DNA of 64,000 nt, from positions 3,061,001 to 3,125,000 of the forward strand of contig NZ_JAUFQT010000001.1 of NCBI RefSeq assembly GCF_030409905.1, read 5' to 3'. Numbering within the stretch: position 1 is the first letter of the stretch; each line of letters opens with the position of its first letter. Positions 20,316 to 29,112 of the stretch are shown here, piece after piece. The translations under genes and the position numbers were made by a program. The notes under the pieces are model-generated. The model saw nothing but the letters and a program-made list of their open reading frames with translations. It ran no database searches and was not told the origin of the DNA. The stretch comes from Echinicola jeungdonensis. Its GTDB lineage: Bacteria; Bacteroidota; Bacteroidia; Cytophagales; Cyclobacteriaceae.

Positions 20316-21374
20316 ATGAAAACATTGAATCAATTAATGTATCTGTTCCTAATGGGGACAATTTTGGTTTTTTCTTCCTGTAATGATGAAGAAATGGATC
20401 CGCCCATGGAGGATGATTCTTTCTATGCCACAAAGCTAGGAGGGGAGGAAATGGTTCCAGATCCCGCAAATGAGGGTGAAATGATCGAACAAGGTTACCT
20501 AAATCTAAGAATTGTGGTGGATGGTACCGTAATGTTGATTGCCGGCGATGAAAAATATTCAGAATTGAAGCCCCATTTTAATGTCTTATTGGCTGAAGTC
20601 GGAGAAGATGATTTTTCCGGTTATAATGCTTTGGTGGAGGATTTTACAGATTTATTGGCAGAATCAACAGGAGCAAAAAACTATTCTTATACGGGACTAA
20701 GTATGGCCAATGCCCATAATCCGAATGAAAATCCCCGGATGAATGGGTTTGTTGATGATGATGACTTCGATTTGTTTGTAGAAGCGGTAGTTCAATCCGC
20801 CACTGGGGCGGGTTTTGGCAGTAATGATATCCTTGGGCCAATAGGAGAGCTGCTGGAAGGAACCCGTGATGCCATCGTTCAGCGTGAAGATGGAGCCATG
20901 TTGGATCTATACACTCGCCTAGGTGGTACTGTTATGGTGGATGATGGAGACGGAAATATGGTAGAAGCAGGATATTTACCATTGAAGCAAGTGGTGACGG
21001 AAACCGTACTTCTGATAGCAACCAATGAAGGCGGAAAGTATGACGATCTTCAACCTTATTTTCCTGTGTTGCTAGCCGAGGTAGGGGTCAATGATTTGTC
21101 TGGCTTCAATGCTCTTTTGGGCAATTTTAGCGATTTCCTTGCCCAGGCCATTGGATCAACCAATATTGAATATTCTGGAATGAGCATGGCTGATGCCCAT
21201 AACCCTGAAGTCAATTCAAGAATGACCGGAATGGTCACCACCGAAGATTATGATTTATTTGTCCAGGCAGTAGTGGAAGCTGTCACCAACAAGGGCGTTC
21301 CGGAATCTGTTATTGCAGAGTTTGGAGTATTACTTAACAGCGAAGGATTGAAAGGAGCCATCATTCAGGCTTAA
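20316..21374 (+). CDS. Lipoprotein with two tandem truncated-hemoglobin-like domains
   Basis: The 352-residue protein has a signal peptide and lipobox ending at Cys22. The next residues, NDEEMD, resemble the Bacteroidota surface-export signal. Two related domains follow (about 35-190 and 195-352). Each has a short Y-x-(K/R)-LGG start, a helix ending FxVLLAEVG, a segment YSYTGLSMANAHNP or IEYSGMSMADAHNP, and a final helical pair. The AHNP His (134 and 295) aligns with the proximal heme ligand (AAH) of group I truncated hemoglobins, and the following (E/D)DFD or EDYD and GVPE segments fit the same family. If correct, it would bind heme or a gas ligand outside the cytoplasm. Distal residues are atypical, so heme binding is unproven. 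Confidence 0.6.
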   Translation: MKTLNQLMYLFLMGTILVFSSCNDEEMDPPMEDDSFYATKLGGEEMVPDPANEGEMIEQGYLNLRIVVDGTVMLIAGDEKYSELKPHFNVLLAEVGEDDFSGYNALVEDFTDLLAESTGAKNYSYTGLSMANAHNPNENPRMNGFVDDDDFDLFVEAVVQSATGAGFGSNDILGPIGELLEGTRDAIVQREDGAMLDLYTRLGGTVMVDDGDGNMVEAGYLPLKQVVTETVLLIATNEGGKYDDLQPYFPVLLAEVGVNDLSGFNALLGNFSDFLAQAIGSTNIEYSGMSMADAHNPEVNSRMTGMVTTEDYDLFVQAVVEAVTNKGVPESVIAEFGVLLNSEGLKGAIIQA

Positions 21375-21407
21375 CTAACTTAGGGTAGTTCTATGTGCAA
21401 TAAAAAT

Positions 21408-21440
21408 AAAAGGCCGGTACCATTTATGGTCCGGCCTTTT
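21408..21440. terminator. Bidirectional terminator between the globin-like gene and hisB
   Basis: AAAAGGCCGG and CCGGCCTTTT form a 10-bp GC-rich stem, with ACCAT and ATGGT extending it inside. A and T runs on either side let it serve both converging genes. Confidence 0.9.
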
Positions 21441-21473
21441 ATTGTGTTAAAATATTTTTAATAGCTTACAAGC

Positions 21474-22571
21474 TTACAAAACCCCTTTGGTGCTTGGAAG
21501 CTGGTTAAGGGCATTTACATCTCTTTTTACAGCCATTTTAATAGCCCTGGCTAGGCCTTTGAAAATGGCCTCAATTTTATGGTGTTCATTGTTTCCTTCC
21601 GCTTTGATATTCAAATTGCATTTTGCGGTATCACTGAAGGATTTGAAGAAATGATAAAACATTTCGGTAGGCATATCACCGATTTTTTCACGGTTAAATT
21701 CCGCCTCCCACATCATCCAGGGTCTACCTCCAAAATCAATGGCCACCTGTGCCAAAACATCATCCATAGGCAAAAGAAAACCATAGCGGTTGATACCTTT
21801 TTTATCTCCTAGGGCCTGCAAATAAGCCTCACCCAAGGCCAAAGCAGTATCTTCTATGGTGTGGTGTTCATCAATATGCAAATCACCTGTAACCTTGATT
21901 TCCAGGTCAGTGCCACCGTGTTTGCCAAGTTGTTCCAGCATATGGTCAAAAAATGGCAAGCCTGTATCTATATTGCATTTCCCAGATCCATCCAGGTTGA
22001 TGTTTATTTTGATCTGGGTTTCTGATGTGCTTCTTTCTACCGATCCTTTTCTTTCAGGAAGCCTTAAGAATTCATAGATTTCATCCCAAGAATCCGTATT
22101 GAGGGCTGTTCCTTCTGGTTTTTCTTCACCAATATAAATGGCCTGAGCCCCAAGGTTTTTTGCTAACTGGATATCTGTATGCCGGTCTCCGATTACATAG
22201 GAATTGGCCAAATCATAGGTCCCGTCCATATATTCGGTCAATAAACCGGTTCTGGGTTTTCGGGTTGGGGCATTTTCATGTTCAAATGACTTATCAATAT
22301 GAATGGCTGCAAATACCACCCCTTCCTGTTCCAGCGTTTTCAGCATTTTATACTGTGCAGGCCAAAAGGTGTCCTCAGGAAAAGAATCCGTTCCCAACCC
22401 ATCCTGGTTTGTTACCATGACCAGTTCATAATCCGTTTCCTCAGCAATTTTCCTCAGATTTGAGATGGCCTTTGGAAGGAATTCCAATTTCTCTAAACTG
22501 TCAACCTGATGATCTATGGGCGGTTCTTTGATAATTGTTCCGTCCCTATCTATAAATAGTACTTTTTTCAT
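21474..22571 (-). CDS. hisB: Bifunctional histidinol-phosphatase/imidazoleglycerol-phosphate dehydratase
   Basis: The 365-residue protein is the fused HisB. An N-terminal HAD phosphatase has DRDGTI (nucleophile Asp8, acid Asp10) and [16 protein letters not shown]. From about 175 follows the dehydratase with the metal-binding motifs [16 protein letters not shown] and [19 protein letters not shown]. It catalyses two steps of histidine synthesis. It is the last gene of the minus-strand hisGDCB operon and ends before a strong terminator, so any further his genes (hisH, A, F, I) must be elsewhere. The length is normal. Confidence 0.96.
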   Translation of the reverse strand: MKKVLFIDRDGTIIKEPPIDHQVDSLEKLEFLPKAISNLRKIAEETDYELVMVTNQDGLGTDSFPEDTFWPAQYKMLKTLEQEGVVFAAIHIDKSFEHENAPTRKPRTGLLTEYMDGTYDLANSYVIGDRHTDIQLAKNLGAQAIYIGEEKPEGTALNTDSWDEIYEFLRLPERKGSVERSTSETQIKININLDGSGKCNIDTGLPFFDHMLEQLGKHGGTDLEIKVTGDLHIDEHHTIEDTALALGEAYLQALGDKKGINRYGFLLPMDDVLAQVAIDFGGRPWMMWEAEFNREKIGDMPTEMFYHFFKSFSDTAKCNLNIKAEGNNEHHKIEAIFKGLARAIKMAVKRDVNALNQLPSTKGVL

Positions 22572-22626
22572 TTTTTTAAACTTTTACCACATTTTCCTTT
22601 CTAAGAGGAGGGAGGTTCCGATAAAT

Positions 22627-23694
22627 TTATGCGGTAGGCAAATTTACGGCGTATTTTTTTAATGCTTCCAGTAACTGCTTATTTTCTTTCCTGGTGCCAA
22701 CCGTAATTCTGAGGCAATCATCACAAAGGACTACTTTGGAACGATCCCTGACAATAATAAGCTGGTCAATCAGGTAATAATAGATTTTTCTGGCACCAGG
22801 CACCCTAACCAAAAGGAAATTGGCATCGGAAGGGTGGATTTTTTCCACCAAAGGCATAGCAGCAAGTTTCTTCTCCAAATAATCCCGCTCTTCCAACATC
22901 TCCTGGACCATTTGATCCTTTTTGGAGGTGTTTTCCAAAGCTGTCAAGACGGTTTCCTGGGTCAGTCCACTGATATTATACGGAGGTTTGATTTTATTGA
23001 GCACTTTGATGATTTCCGGAGAGGCAAAAGCCATCCCCAGGCGTAAGGCAGCAAGACCCCAAGCTTTTGAAAAGGTCTGCATGACCAATAAATTAGGATA
23101 TTTGTCCAATTCCTGGGTAAAGCTGACCTCCTCGCTGAAATCAATATAGGCTTCATCCACCACTACCAATCCATCAAACCCTTTCAGTACTTTAAGAATG
23201 TCCTCCCTTTTGGCTTTATTACCACTCGGGTTGTTGGGAGAGCAGATGAAGATAATTTTGGAATGGTCATCTACCGTTTCCAAAATAACCTCTGGCCGCA
23301 ATTGGAAATCTTCCGTCAGATTGACCTTTTTGATGGCTATATCATTGATTCCTGCACTTACCTCGTACATCCCATAGGTAGGTGGTAAAATGATAATATT
23401 ATCCTTTCCGGGGATACAGAAAGCGCGCATCAAAAGGTCAATGGCTTCATCGCTACCATTTCCCAGGAAGATTTGCTCAGGGTTAACTTTTTTGATACGA
23501 CTAATGCTGGCTTTTAAATCCTGCTGATAAGGGTCAGGATAGCGGTTAAACTGCTGTTCGGTGATAGAGCCAATTGGATTTTCATTGGCATCCAAAAATA
23601 CCCCTTTTTTGCCGGAATATTCATCCCTTGCAGATGAATAGGGCTTTAATTGGGCTATGTGGGGCCTTAATAATTTATTGAGGTCAAAAGCCAT
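22627..23694 (-). CDS. hisC: Histidinol-phosphate aminotransferase
   Basis: The ATG at 23694 is chosen because it gives the family start MAFDLNKLLRPHIAQLKPYSSARDEY and lies one base after the hisD stop. A longer frame to 23763 only overlaps hisD. The protein (355 residues) shows FLGNGSDEAIDLL, ICSPNNPSGN, VVDEAYIDF and the PLP-Lys in MQTFSKAWGLAALRLG. It transaminates imidazole-acetol phosphate to histidinol phosphate in the cytosol. It is placed between hisD and hisB in the operon, with 55 bp to hisB. Confidence 0.95.
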   Translation of the reverse strand: MAFDLNKLLRPHIAQLKPYSSARDEYSGKKGVFLDANENPIGSITEQQFNRYPDPYQQDLKASISRIKKVNPEQIFLGNGSDEAIDLLMRAFCIPGKDNIIILPPTYGMYEVSAGINDIAIKKVNLTEDFQLRPEVILETVDDHSKIIFICSPNNPSGNKAKREDILKVLKGFDGLVVVDEAYIDFSEEVSFTQELDKYPNLLVMQTFSKAWGLAALRLGMAFASPEIIKVLNKIKPPYNISGLTQETVLTALENTSKKDQMVQEMLEERDYLEKKLAAMPLVEKIHPSDANFLLVRVPGARKIYYYLIDQLIIVRDRSKVVLCDDCLRITVGTRKENKQLLEALKKYAVNLPTA

Positions 23695-23695
23695 A

Positions 23696-24988
23696 TCAGT
23701 TATTTTCTTTGAGGTAATTGAGGCGAATAGAAACTGCATTTTTGTGTGCGTCCAGTAATTCATTGCCTGCTAATATCTCGATGGTAGGCCCTAAATTTTG
23801 AATTCCCTTTTTGGTGATTTTTTGAAAGGTGATTTTTTTGACAAAGCTGTCCAAAGAAACCCCGCTGTAATTTTTGGCATAGCCATAAGTTGGCAGGGTG
23901 TGGTTGGTACCCGAGGCATAATCTCCAGCAGATTCTGGCGTGAAATTACCAATAAATACGGATCCCGCATTGATAATCCGGGAAACCACTTCATCTTCAT
24001 CTTTTACATTGATGATCAGGTGTTCGGGAGCATATTCATTGATCAGGTCAATGGCTTGGTCCTGATTGGACATGACAACCGCCACGCTATTTTCTAGTGC
24101 TTTTATTGCTATTTCCTTTCTGGGTAAAGTTTTCAGTTGTTTTTCCACTTCTTTTAAAGCTTTTTTGGCTACCTTTTCAGAACTGGCAACCAACACCACC
24201 TGGCTGTCCACACCGTGTTCGGCTTGTGAAAGCAAATCAGAAGCTACAAAAGAAGAAATAGCTGTTTCATCCGCATAAACCAATACTTCAGATGGTCCTG
24301 CAGGCATGTCTATAGCAATCCCTTTTTTATTGGCCAGTTGTTTGGCTGCTGTAACATATTGATTTCCTGGACCGAATATTTTGTCCACTTTGGGCACACT
24401 TTCAGTACCATAGGTCATGGCTGCAATAGCTTGGGCGCCACCCGCTTTTACTATTTTATCAATCCCAATCAAATCTGCAGTGTATAAAATGGCTGGGTGG
24501 ATTTTGCCTTCCTTATTAGGAGGACTGCAAAGAACGATTTCATCACAGCCAGCAATATTGGCGGGAACTCCAAGCATTAAGACAGTGGAAAACAAAGGGG
24601 CAGTGCCTCCGGGAATGTAAAGCCCCACTTTTTGGATGGGGACACTTTTTCGCATACAAGTTACCCCGTCCATTATTTCCATTTTCAAATCCGGTGTAGC
24701 TTGGGCCTCATGGAATTTTTCAATATTATCTTTCGCCTTTTGAATTGCTTGTTTAAGCTCTGGATCCAACAACTTTTCAGCTGCCTTGATTTCTTCCCTG
24801 CTGACCAAGAGGTTTTTTATTTCCACGTGGTCATATTCCAAAGCAAATTTCTTCAAAGATTTATCCCCTTGCCGTTTCACCTTCCGCATGATCGGCTTGA
24901 TAATCTTTTGGATTTCCTTCATTTTTTGAACAGGACGGGCCAGTTCTTTTTTCCACTCACTTCTTGTGGGATTACTAATGATTCTCAT
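23696..24988 (-). CDS. hisD: Histidinol dehydrogenase
   Basis: The 430-residue protein has the HisD signatures: VGLYIPGGTAPLFSTVLML, GGAQAIAAMTYGTESVPKVD, the GPGNQYVTAAKQLA segment, DMPAGPSEVLVYAD and LLSQAEHGVDSQV with catalytic Glu and His. The late FTPESAGDYASGTNHTLPT provides zinc and substrate contacts. It oxidises histidinol to histidine in two NAD-dependent steps. It is 26 bp downstream of hisG, and its stop is one base from the hisC start. Full length with no anomalies. Confidence 0.97.
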   Translation of the reverse strand: MRIISNPTRSEWKKELARPVQKMKEIQKIIKPIMRKVKRQGDKSLKKFALEYDHVEIKNLLVSREEIKAAEKLLDPELKQAIQKAKDNIEKFHEAQATPDLKMEIMDGVTCMRKSVPIQKVGLYIPGGTAPLFSTVLMLGVPANIAGCDEIVLCSPPNKEGKIHPAILYTADLIGIDKIVKAGGAQAIAAMTYGTESVPKVDKIFGPGNQYVTAAKQLANKKGIAIDMPAGPSEVLVYADETAISSFVASDLLSQAEHGVDSQVVLVASSEKVAKKALKEVEKQLKTLPRKEIAIKALENSVAVVMSNQDQAIDLINEYAPEHLIINVKDEDEVVSRIINAGSVFIGNFTPESAGDYASGTNHTLPTYGYAKNYSGVSLDSFVKKITFQKITKKGIQNLGPTIEILAGNELLDAHKNAVSIRLNYLKENN

Positions 24989-25014
24989 GGGTGTATCTTT
25001 TGAAAATATTCAGG

Positions 25015-25875
25015 TTAAAGGACCATCTTTTCGATAGGTACCACAAGGATTCCCTGAGCACCGGCTTCTCTAAGTCCTTCAATATTTTCCCAAAATTGAT
25101 CTTCACTTAAGACAGAATGAACTGAGGACCAACCTTCCTGCGCCAATGGTAAGATGGTTGGGCTTTTCATTCCGGGAATCAGGCTTATGATTTTGTCCAG
25201 GGATTCATTTGGGGCGTTCAAGAGTACATATTTGTTCCTGTTACCTTTTTGGACGGCATTTATTCTGAATAGCAGTTTTTCTACAATGGATTGTTTTTCT
25301 TGGCTGATGCCTTTATGGCTGATCAAAACAGCTTCTGACTTGAATATTTCTTCAACTTCTTTTAGGCCATTCATCATCAAGGTAGACCCTGAGCTGACAA
25401 TGTCACAGATTCCTTCTGCCAAACCAATACTAGGTGCAATTTCTACTGACCCACTGATTTCATGGATTTCGGCGTTGATATTTTTTGCTTTTAGGTAATC
25501 CCCAAGGATCTTGGTGTAGGAGGTGGCGATGTTTTTTCCCTCAAAGTAAGACAAACCGGTATATTCTTCACTTTTGGGGATGGCAAGGGAAAGTCTGCAT
25601 TTTGAAAATCCCAGTCTTTTGAGGATGTCTACTTCCTTGTCCTTTTCTACCAACTCATTTTCACCTACAATTCCGAGGTCTGCTACTCCATCAGCAACAT
25701 AACCCGGAATGTCATCATCCCTGAGGTATAGGAATTCAATTGGGAAATTGGTTGAAGTGGATTTGAGTTTGCCGGTACCATTATAAAATTTAATGCCACA
25801 TTCTTTAATCAGACTCAATGAGTCTTCACTCAATCGGCCACTTTTTTGGACGGCTATGCGAATAATATTTTCCAT
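25015..25875 (-). CDS. hisG: ATP phosphoribosyltransferase (long form)
   Basis: The 286-residue protein is the long HisG. The catalytic part contains RIAVQKSGRLSEDSLSLIKE and the PRPP-binding region SSGSTLMMNGL. A C-terminal ACT-like regulatory domain (from about 215, MKSPTILPLAQEGW and the final ILVVPIEKM) mediates feedback inhibition by histidine in this class. It catalyses the committed step of histidine synthesis. It is the first enzyme gene of the operon, lying about 110 bp downstream of the leader-peptide ORF, so it is expected to be controlled both by attenuation and allosterically. Confidence 0.96.
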   Translation of the reverse strand: MENIIRIAVQKSGRLSEDSLSLIKECGIKFYNGTGKLKSTSTNFPIEFLYLRDDDIPGYVADGVADLGIVGENELVEKDKEVDILKRLGFSKCRLSLAIPKSEEYTGLSYFEGKNIATSYTKILGDYLKAKNINAEIHEISGSVEIAPSIGLAEGICDIVSSGSTLMMNGLKEVEEIFKSEAVLISHKGISQEKQSIVEKLLFRINAVQKGNRNKYVLLNAPNESLDKIISLIPGMKSPTILPLAQEGWSSVHSVLSEDQFWENIEGLREAGAQGILVVPIEKMVL

Positions 25876-25928
25876 GAAATAAAGATACGAATATGAATAA
25901 ATCTTTTAAGAAATTCTGAAAATTGAAG

Positions 25929-25996
25929 GGTTGCCATACTGATCACCTGCAACCGCTTAGGGCGATATGTAAATAATATTCCTCCTCAGGAGGAAT
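25929..25996 (-). promoter_or_regulatory. His operon attenuator hairpins
   Basis: Two hairpins follow the His codons of the leader on the minus strand. The first is a perfect 8-bp repeat (25978-25985 with 25989-25996, ATTCCTCC and GGAGGAAT) around the leader stop codon. The second pairs GGTTGC with GCAACC (25929-25934 with 25949-25954) and is followed by a moderately T-rich stretch, so it is the candidate terminator. GGUGA in its loop (25943-25947) is complementary to UCACC over the first His codons (26006-26010), offering an alternative fold. The mechanism is inferred; no energies were computed. Confidence 0.65.
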
Positions 25997-26075
25997 GATG
26001 GAAATGGTGAACAGTCACAGGGAGAGTTACTGTAAAAAGTGATTTGTTGGCAATATGTAGTCTTGTGCAGTTCAT
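25986..26075 (-). CDS. hisL: His operon leader peptide (29 residues, HHFHH)
   Basis: This minus-strand ORF encodes 29 residues. Five are His, four of them in the run HHFHH at residues 23-27, immediately before the stop. It lies between a consensus promoter and hisG. Ribosome stalling at such His codons when charged His-tRNA is scarce is the established control of his operons in enteric bacteria. Here the placement, codon run and downstream hairpins all fit. It is too short for normal gene finding. There is no similarity to enteric HisL beyond the His run, as expected for leader peptides. Confidence 0.8.
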   Translation of the reverse strand: MNCTRLHIANKSLFTVTLPVTVHHFHHSS

Positions 26076-26085
26076 TTTATAACCG

Positions 26086-26116
26086 CAAAATTAGTGAGGT
26101 ATTGTTAACATCCAAA
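26086..26116 (-). promoter_or_regulatory. Promoter of hisL-hisGDCB
   Basis: Read on the minus strand, TTTG (26116-26113) is followed by 19 nt and then TAATTTTG (26093-26086), an exact match to the Bacteroidota sigma consensus TTTG-N19-TAnnTTTG. Transcription should start near 26080, only about 5 nt before the leader ATG at 26075. Confidence 0.8.
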
Positions 26117-26151
26117 AAATCAAAAAGTTTTTATTCTGAATTAATGATTCC

Positions 26152-27393
26152 TTAATGAAAAGTCTGGGAAATTAAAGTTGAATATTGGTTGATTTGTTTT
26201 TCATCTTTTAAAGATTTCATGGTGACAACCGTTTTTTTGATGATCTTTTGGATCATAGCATCCAAAATTTCATCTACCCCTTCTGATAGTTCAGGAGGGG
26301 TTAGTTTTTGAAATCTATCAAGTTCTTCTTCCTTGATGGTTTGTAAGGTAGATTTCATTTTTCGGATTACTTCCAAATTTTTGTTATCTGTTTTCCATTG
26401 CATAAACTCTTCCTGATGATCTTTTAGAATTTGTTTTACAGCTTGAACAGAGGCTTCTTTTCTGGCCATGCTTTGTTGGGTGACTTGACTGATGTTATCC
26501 ATGTCAAAATAAATAATACCAGGTATATTTTCTACATCCTGGGCGATGCTTCTAGGCATGGAAATATCTACCAAAAGTTTATAAGTGGGGGAATAATCAT
26601 TGAAAGTGTTTTGGGAAATTATAGGTTGGACTACCCTGGGGGTTGAAATAATAATGTCCAGTTTCCTTACCGCATCTTCCAGCTCCTTCAAAGGGAGATA
26701 TTGGATTTGTGTGTTATGCTTTTTGTTGAATTGATCCAGTTTTTCCCTTGATCGATTTAATACAGTGAATTTGGTATTACCGCCCGAGATAAGGTGTTTA
26801 CAGACATTTTGTCCCATTTCTCCAAAACCAATAATTCCAATTTTAGGAGAATGAATCATGGACTGGTATTCATAAATTAAATCAACGGAAGCATATGGGA
26901 CCGAGCTTATTCCAGATTTGAAATCAGTTTGGGTTGTGATTTTTTTATGGGTTGCCAGCAGGATATGGATCAATCTATGAATATAAGTTCCTGCAGTATT
27001 TTCTTGAAGGGAGATTTGGTAAGCATTTTTTATTTGCGAAATGATTTGTGCGTCTCCCAATATCTGAGATTCCAAACCAGCAGATATTTTGAAAAAATAA
27101 TTTAAAGCCTGTTTTTCATTTTGAATATTGTGAAAAGCTCTTTTGGCCAAGCTGGTGTTTTGACCTTTCAATTGGCTCAGGAAATTAAAAAAAGGCAGGG
27201 AAAGGTCTTTATCGGCGAAATAAATGATTTCAGTTCGGTTGCAGGTGGATAGGACCAATAATTCTTTAAGACCCATGGAGTTTTTTGAAGCCTGAATCAA
27301 TTCACGAATTTCTGCGGGACTTAAAGCAAATGCTTCCCGGGTTTTTATATCAGTGTTTTTGAAAGAAAGACTTAATAATCTGAACTGGTCCAT
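26152..27393 (-). CDS. hemA: Glutamyl-tRNA reductase
   Basis: The start at 27393 gives MDQFRLLSLSFKNTDIKTRE, matching the family; a longer frame to 27441 adds a basic stretch unlike HemA. The protein (413 residues) has the catalytic Cys in LVLSTCNRTEI and ESQILGDAQIISQIK in the substrate domain. The NADPH Rossmann motif is GIIGFGEMGQNVCKHL, and a C-terminal helical dimerisation domain completes it. It makes glutamate-1-semialdehyde, the first tetrapyrrole precursor, from Glu-tRNA. It is alone, not clustered with other heme genes, and its stop lies 36 bp upstream of the hisL promoter on the same strand without an obvious terminator between them. Confidence 0.94.
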   Translation of the reverse strand: MDQFRLLSLSFKNTDIKTREAFALSPAEIRELIQASKNSMGLKELLVLSTCNRTEIIYFADKDLSLPFFNFLSQLKGQNTSLAKRAFHNIQNEKQALNYFFKISAGLESQILGDAQIISQIKNAYQISLQENTAGTYIHRLIHILLATHKKITTQTDFKSGISSVPYASVDLIYEYQSMIHSPKIGIIGFGEMGQNVCKHLISGGNTKFTVLNRSREKLDQFNKKHNTQIQYLPLKELEDAVRKLDIIISTPRVVQPIISQNTFNDYSPTYKLLVDISMPRSIAQDVENIPGIIYFDMDNISQVTQQSMARKEASVQAVKQILKDHQEEFMQWKTDNKNLEVIRKMKSTLQTIKEEELDRFQKLTPPELSEGVDEILDAMIQKIIKKTVVTMKSLKDEKQINQYSTLISQTFH

Positions 27394-27713
27394 AATCTTT
27401 GATAGCTTTTTGGTATACCTTTTCAATAAAAATCTCATCAAGGAAGATTTTTCCCTTTGGTTAGAATTATATACGAGGTGTTTTCCTTTTTTGGATTTTG
27501 GAGGTGAAAAATAATTATTGTTTACTTGGAAACCCTAAAGCACATCTTTTCAAAATGGCCACTATTGAAAAGGAATTTGATAAATGCAGTGGTTTGATAT
27601 TACCAACTTTAAAAAAAATAGCAATTCAACCTAAACCCAACCTTCGTATTTGGCCAGGAAGTTGGCATTCTTGAAAAAACTTTTGGTTTCGGTTTGTAGT
27701 TCTGTTTTATAAA
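27394..27713. other. Intergenic region upstream of hemA
   Basis: About 320 bp between the hemA start and the terminator of the SUI1 gene. It must hold the hemA promoter, but I see no convincing -33/-7 pair, ORF or RNA motif. Confidence 0.4.
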
Positions 27714-27750
27714 AAAGAAAGGAGTGGTTTTTTTGACCACTCCTTTCTTT
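27714..27750 (-). terminator. Intrinsic terminator after the SUI1-family gene
   Basis: AAAGAAAGGAGTGGT and ACCACTCCTTTCTTT form a 15-bp perfect stem with a short T/A-rich loop, 23 bp past the stop at 27773. The A run at 27711-27716 gives the U tract on the minus strand. Confidence 0.9.
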
Positions 27751-27772
27751 TTGGTTGGAAAAAATTAGTATT

Positions 27773-28126
27773 TCATCCACCAGCTTTTTTTGCTTTATAA
27801 TTCAGTTTTAACAGGATGTCCAACACTTTGTCCCGGTGGTCCCCTTGAATAATGATTTCATCATCTTTGGCACTCCCACCTACACCACATTTGCTTTTTA
27901 AGGTTTTGCCAAGTTCTTTAAGATCATCTTCCTGCCCCACAAAACCTGTAATAAGAGTGACCTGTTTTCCGCCTCTGGCCTTTTTATCGAGCATAACCTT
28001 GAGGTATTGTTCTTGGGGGGAAAGGGTTTCTACATCCCCTTCATCAAATTCAAATTCAAAATCAGCATTGGTGGAGTATACTACACCTTCTCTTTTTTTC
28101 CAGTCGTTATTCTTTTTTTTACTCAT
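27773..28126 (-). CDS. SUI1/eIF1-like translation factor (YciH family)
   Basis: The ATG at 28126 is preferred because it lies just after the usp stop and gives [19 protein letters not shown]; an in-frame start at 28150 would overlap usp. The 117-residue protein has the SUI1 core: [36 protein letters not shown] and [14 protein letters not shown]. Bacterial members resemble eukaryotic eIF1 and are thought to affect start-site discrimination, but their role is poorly defined. It probably forms a two-gene operon with the universal stress protein and is closed by a strong terminator. Confidence 0.88.
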   Translation of the reverse strand: MSKKKNNDWKKREGVVYSTNADFEFEFDEGDVETLSPQEQYLKVMLDKKARGGKQVTLITGFVGQEDDLKELGKTLKSKCGVGGSAKDDEIIIQGDHRDKVLDILLKLNYKAKKAGG

Positions 28127-28128
28127 AA

Positions 28129-28977
28129 TTATTTGATTTTCATCGTCCATACCGGTCTTTTGGAATGGTTGACTATATCCTCTGCAATACTTCCACTTAG
28201 CAGATGCATAAAGCCAGTCCTGCCATGGGTGGCCATGGCAATCATGTCCATATTGTGGTCTTCCGCATATTGGATGATGCCTTCTTCTTCAGAATCACTG
28301 TTATAGATCTCTACCCTGGTATGGTTCAATTTATATTTTTCCACTATTTGCTGGATTTTCCCTTTGGAGTCCCGGGTGTTTTCAAACATACTTGGGGTAT
28401 TGATTTTTACCAAATGTAATTCGGCTTGCAAAGCTTCCTGTAATTTTTTCAGTGAATTAATTACATGGGAACTTTTCTCGGAAAAATCACTGGCAAAAAT
28501 GATGTTTTTAATTTTATCAGGGGTTATTCTCCCCTTAATGGTAATCACAGGACAGTCCGCGTGACGTACCACTTTTTCCGTATTGGAACCAATCAGTAGT
28601 TCTTCAATCCCACTGGAACCTTTAGATCCCATGATAATCAAATCTGCAGAAATATCGGAAACTTCTTTGGAGATGCCAGCATAGGGGTTGCCAAAAGTGA
28701 TTTTTGAACTGAATTTGTAAGGAACATCTTTTTGGCTCCTTTTTATTTCCTCCATCTGCTTTTTTCTCTTTTCTACCAATTCGATCATGAATACATTATT
28801 CATTTCAGCACCGCCAACGCCAACTTCCCCCATCGTGCTAAAATTTTGGGAGGTAGGGATTTCAATAACATGGAGTAATTTAAGGTGCCCCTGTAAGTTG
28901 GTTGCCAGGCCTTTGGCAAATTCAAAAGCATTTTCGGCTTCTTCGGAAAAGTCAAATGGGACTAGGATGGTTTTCAT
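28129..28977 (-). CDS. Universal stress protein, tandem UspA domains
   Basis: The 282-residue protein has two Usp domains (about 1-148 and 152-282). Each starts with a beta strand of the [19 protein letters not shown] or [19 protein letters not shown] type. Each contains the ATP-binding G-2x-G-9x-G(S/T) pattern, [15 protein letters not shown] in the first and [14 protein letters not shown] in the second. It is cytosolic; tandem Usp proteins are common in Bacteroidota and linked to stress survival, with no defined reaction. It is the first gene of a pair with the SUI1-like gene, 2 bp apart. Confidence 0.92.
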   Translation of the reverse strand: MKTILVPFDFSEEAENAFEFAKGLATNLQGHLKLLHVIEIPTSQNFSTMGEVGVGGAEMNNVFMIELVEKRKKQMEEIKRSQKDVPYKFSSKITFGNPYAGISKEVSDISADLIIMGSKGSSGIEELLIGSNTEKVVRHADCPVITIKGRITPDKIKNIIFASDFSEKSSHVINSLKKLQEALQAELHLVKINTPSMFENTRDSKGKIQQIVEKYKLNHTRVEIYNSDSEEEGIIQYAEDHNMDMIAMATHGRTGFMHLLSGSIAEDIVNHSKRPVWTMKIK

Positions 28978-29112
28978 GGTTTTGTGCTTTAATATGGATT
29001 TTGTGTATTTTCTAAGTTAAAATACAAAAAATGCTCATTTAAAACTAATTCGTTATAACCATTTTAGAGTGGGTCCATTTACTTGATAAAGTATTGTTTT
29101 TTTAATTAAGTT

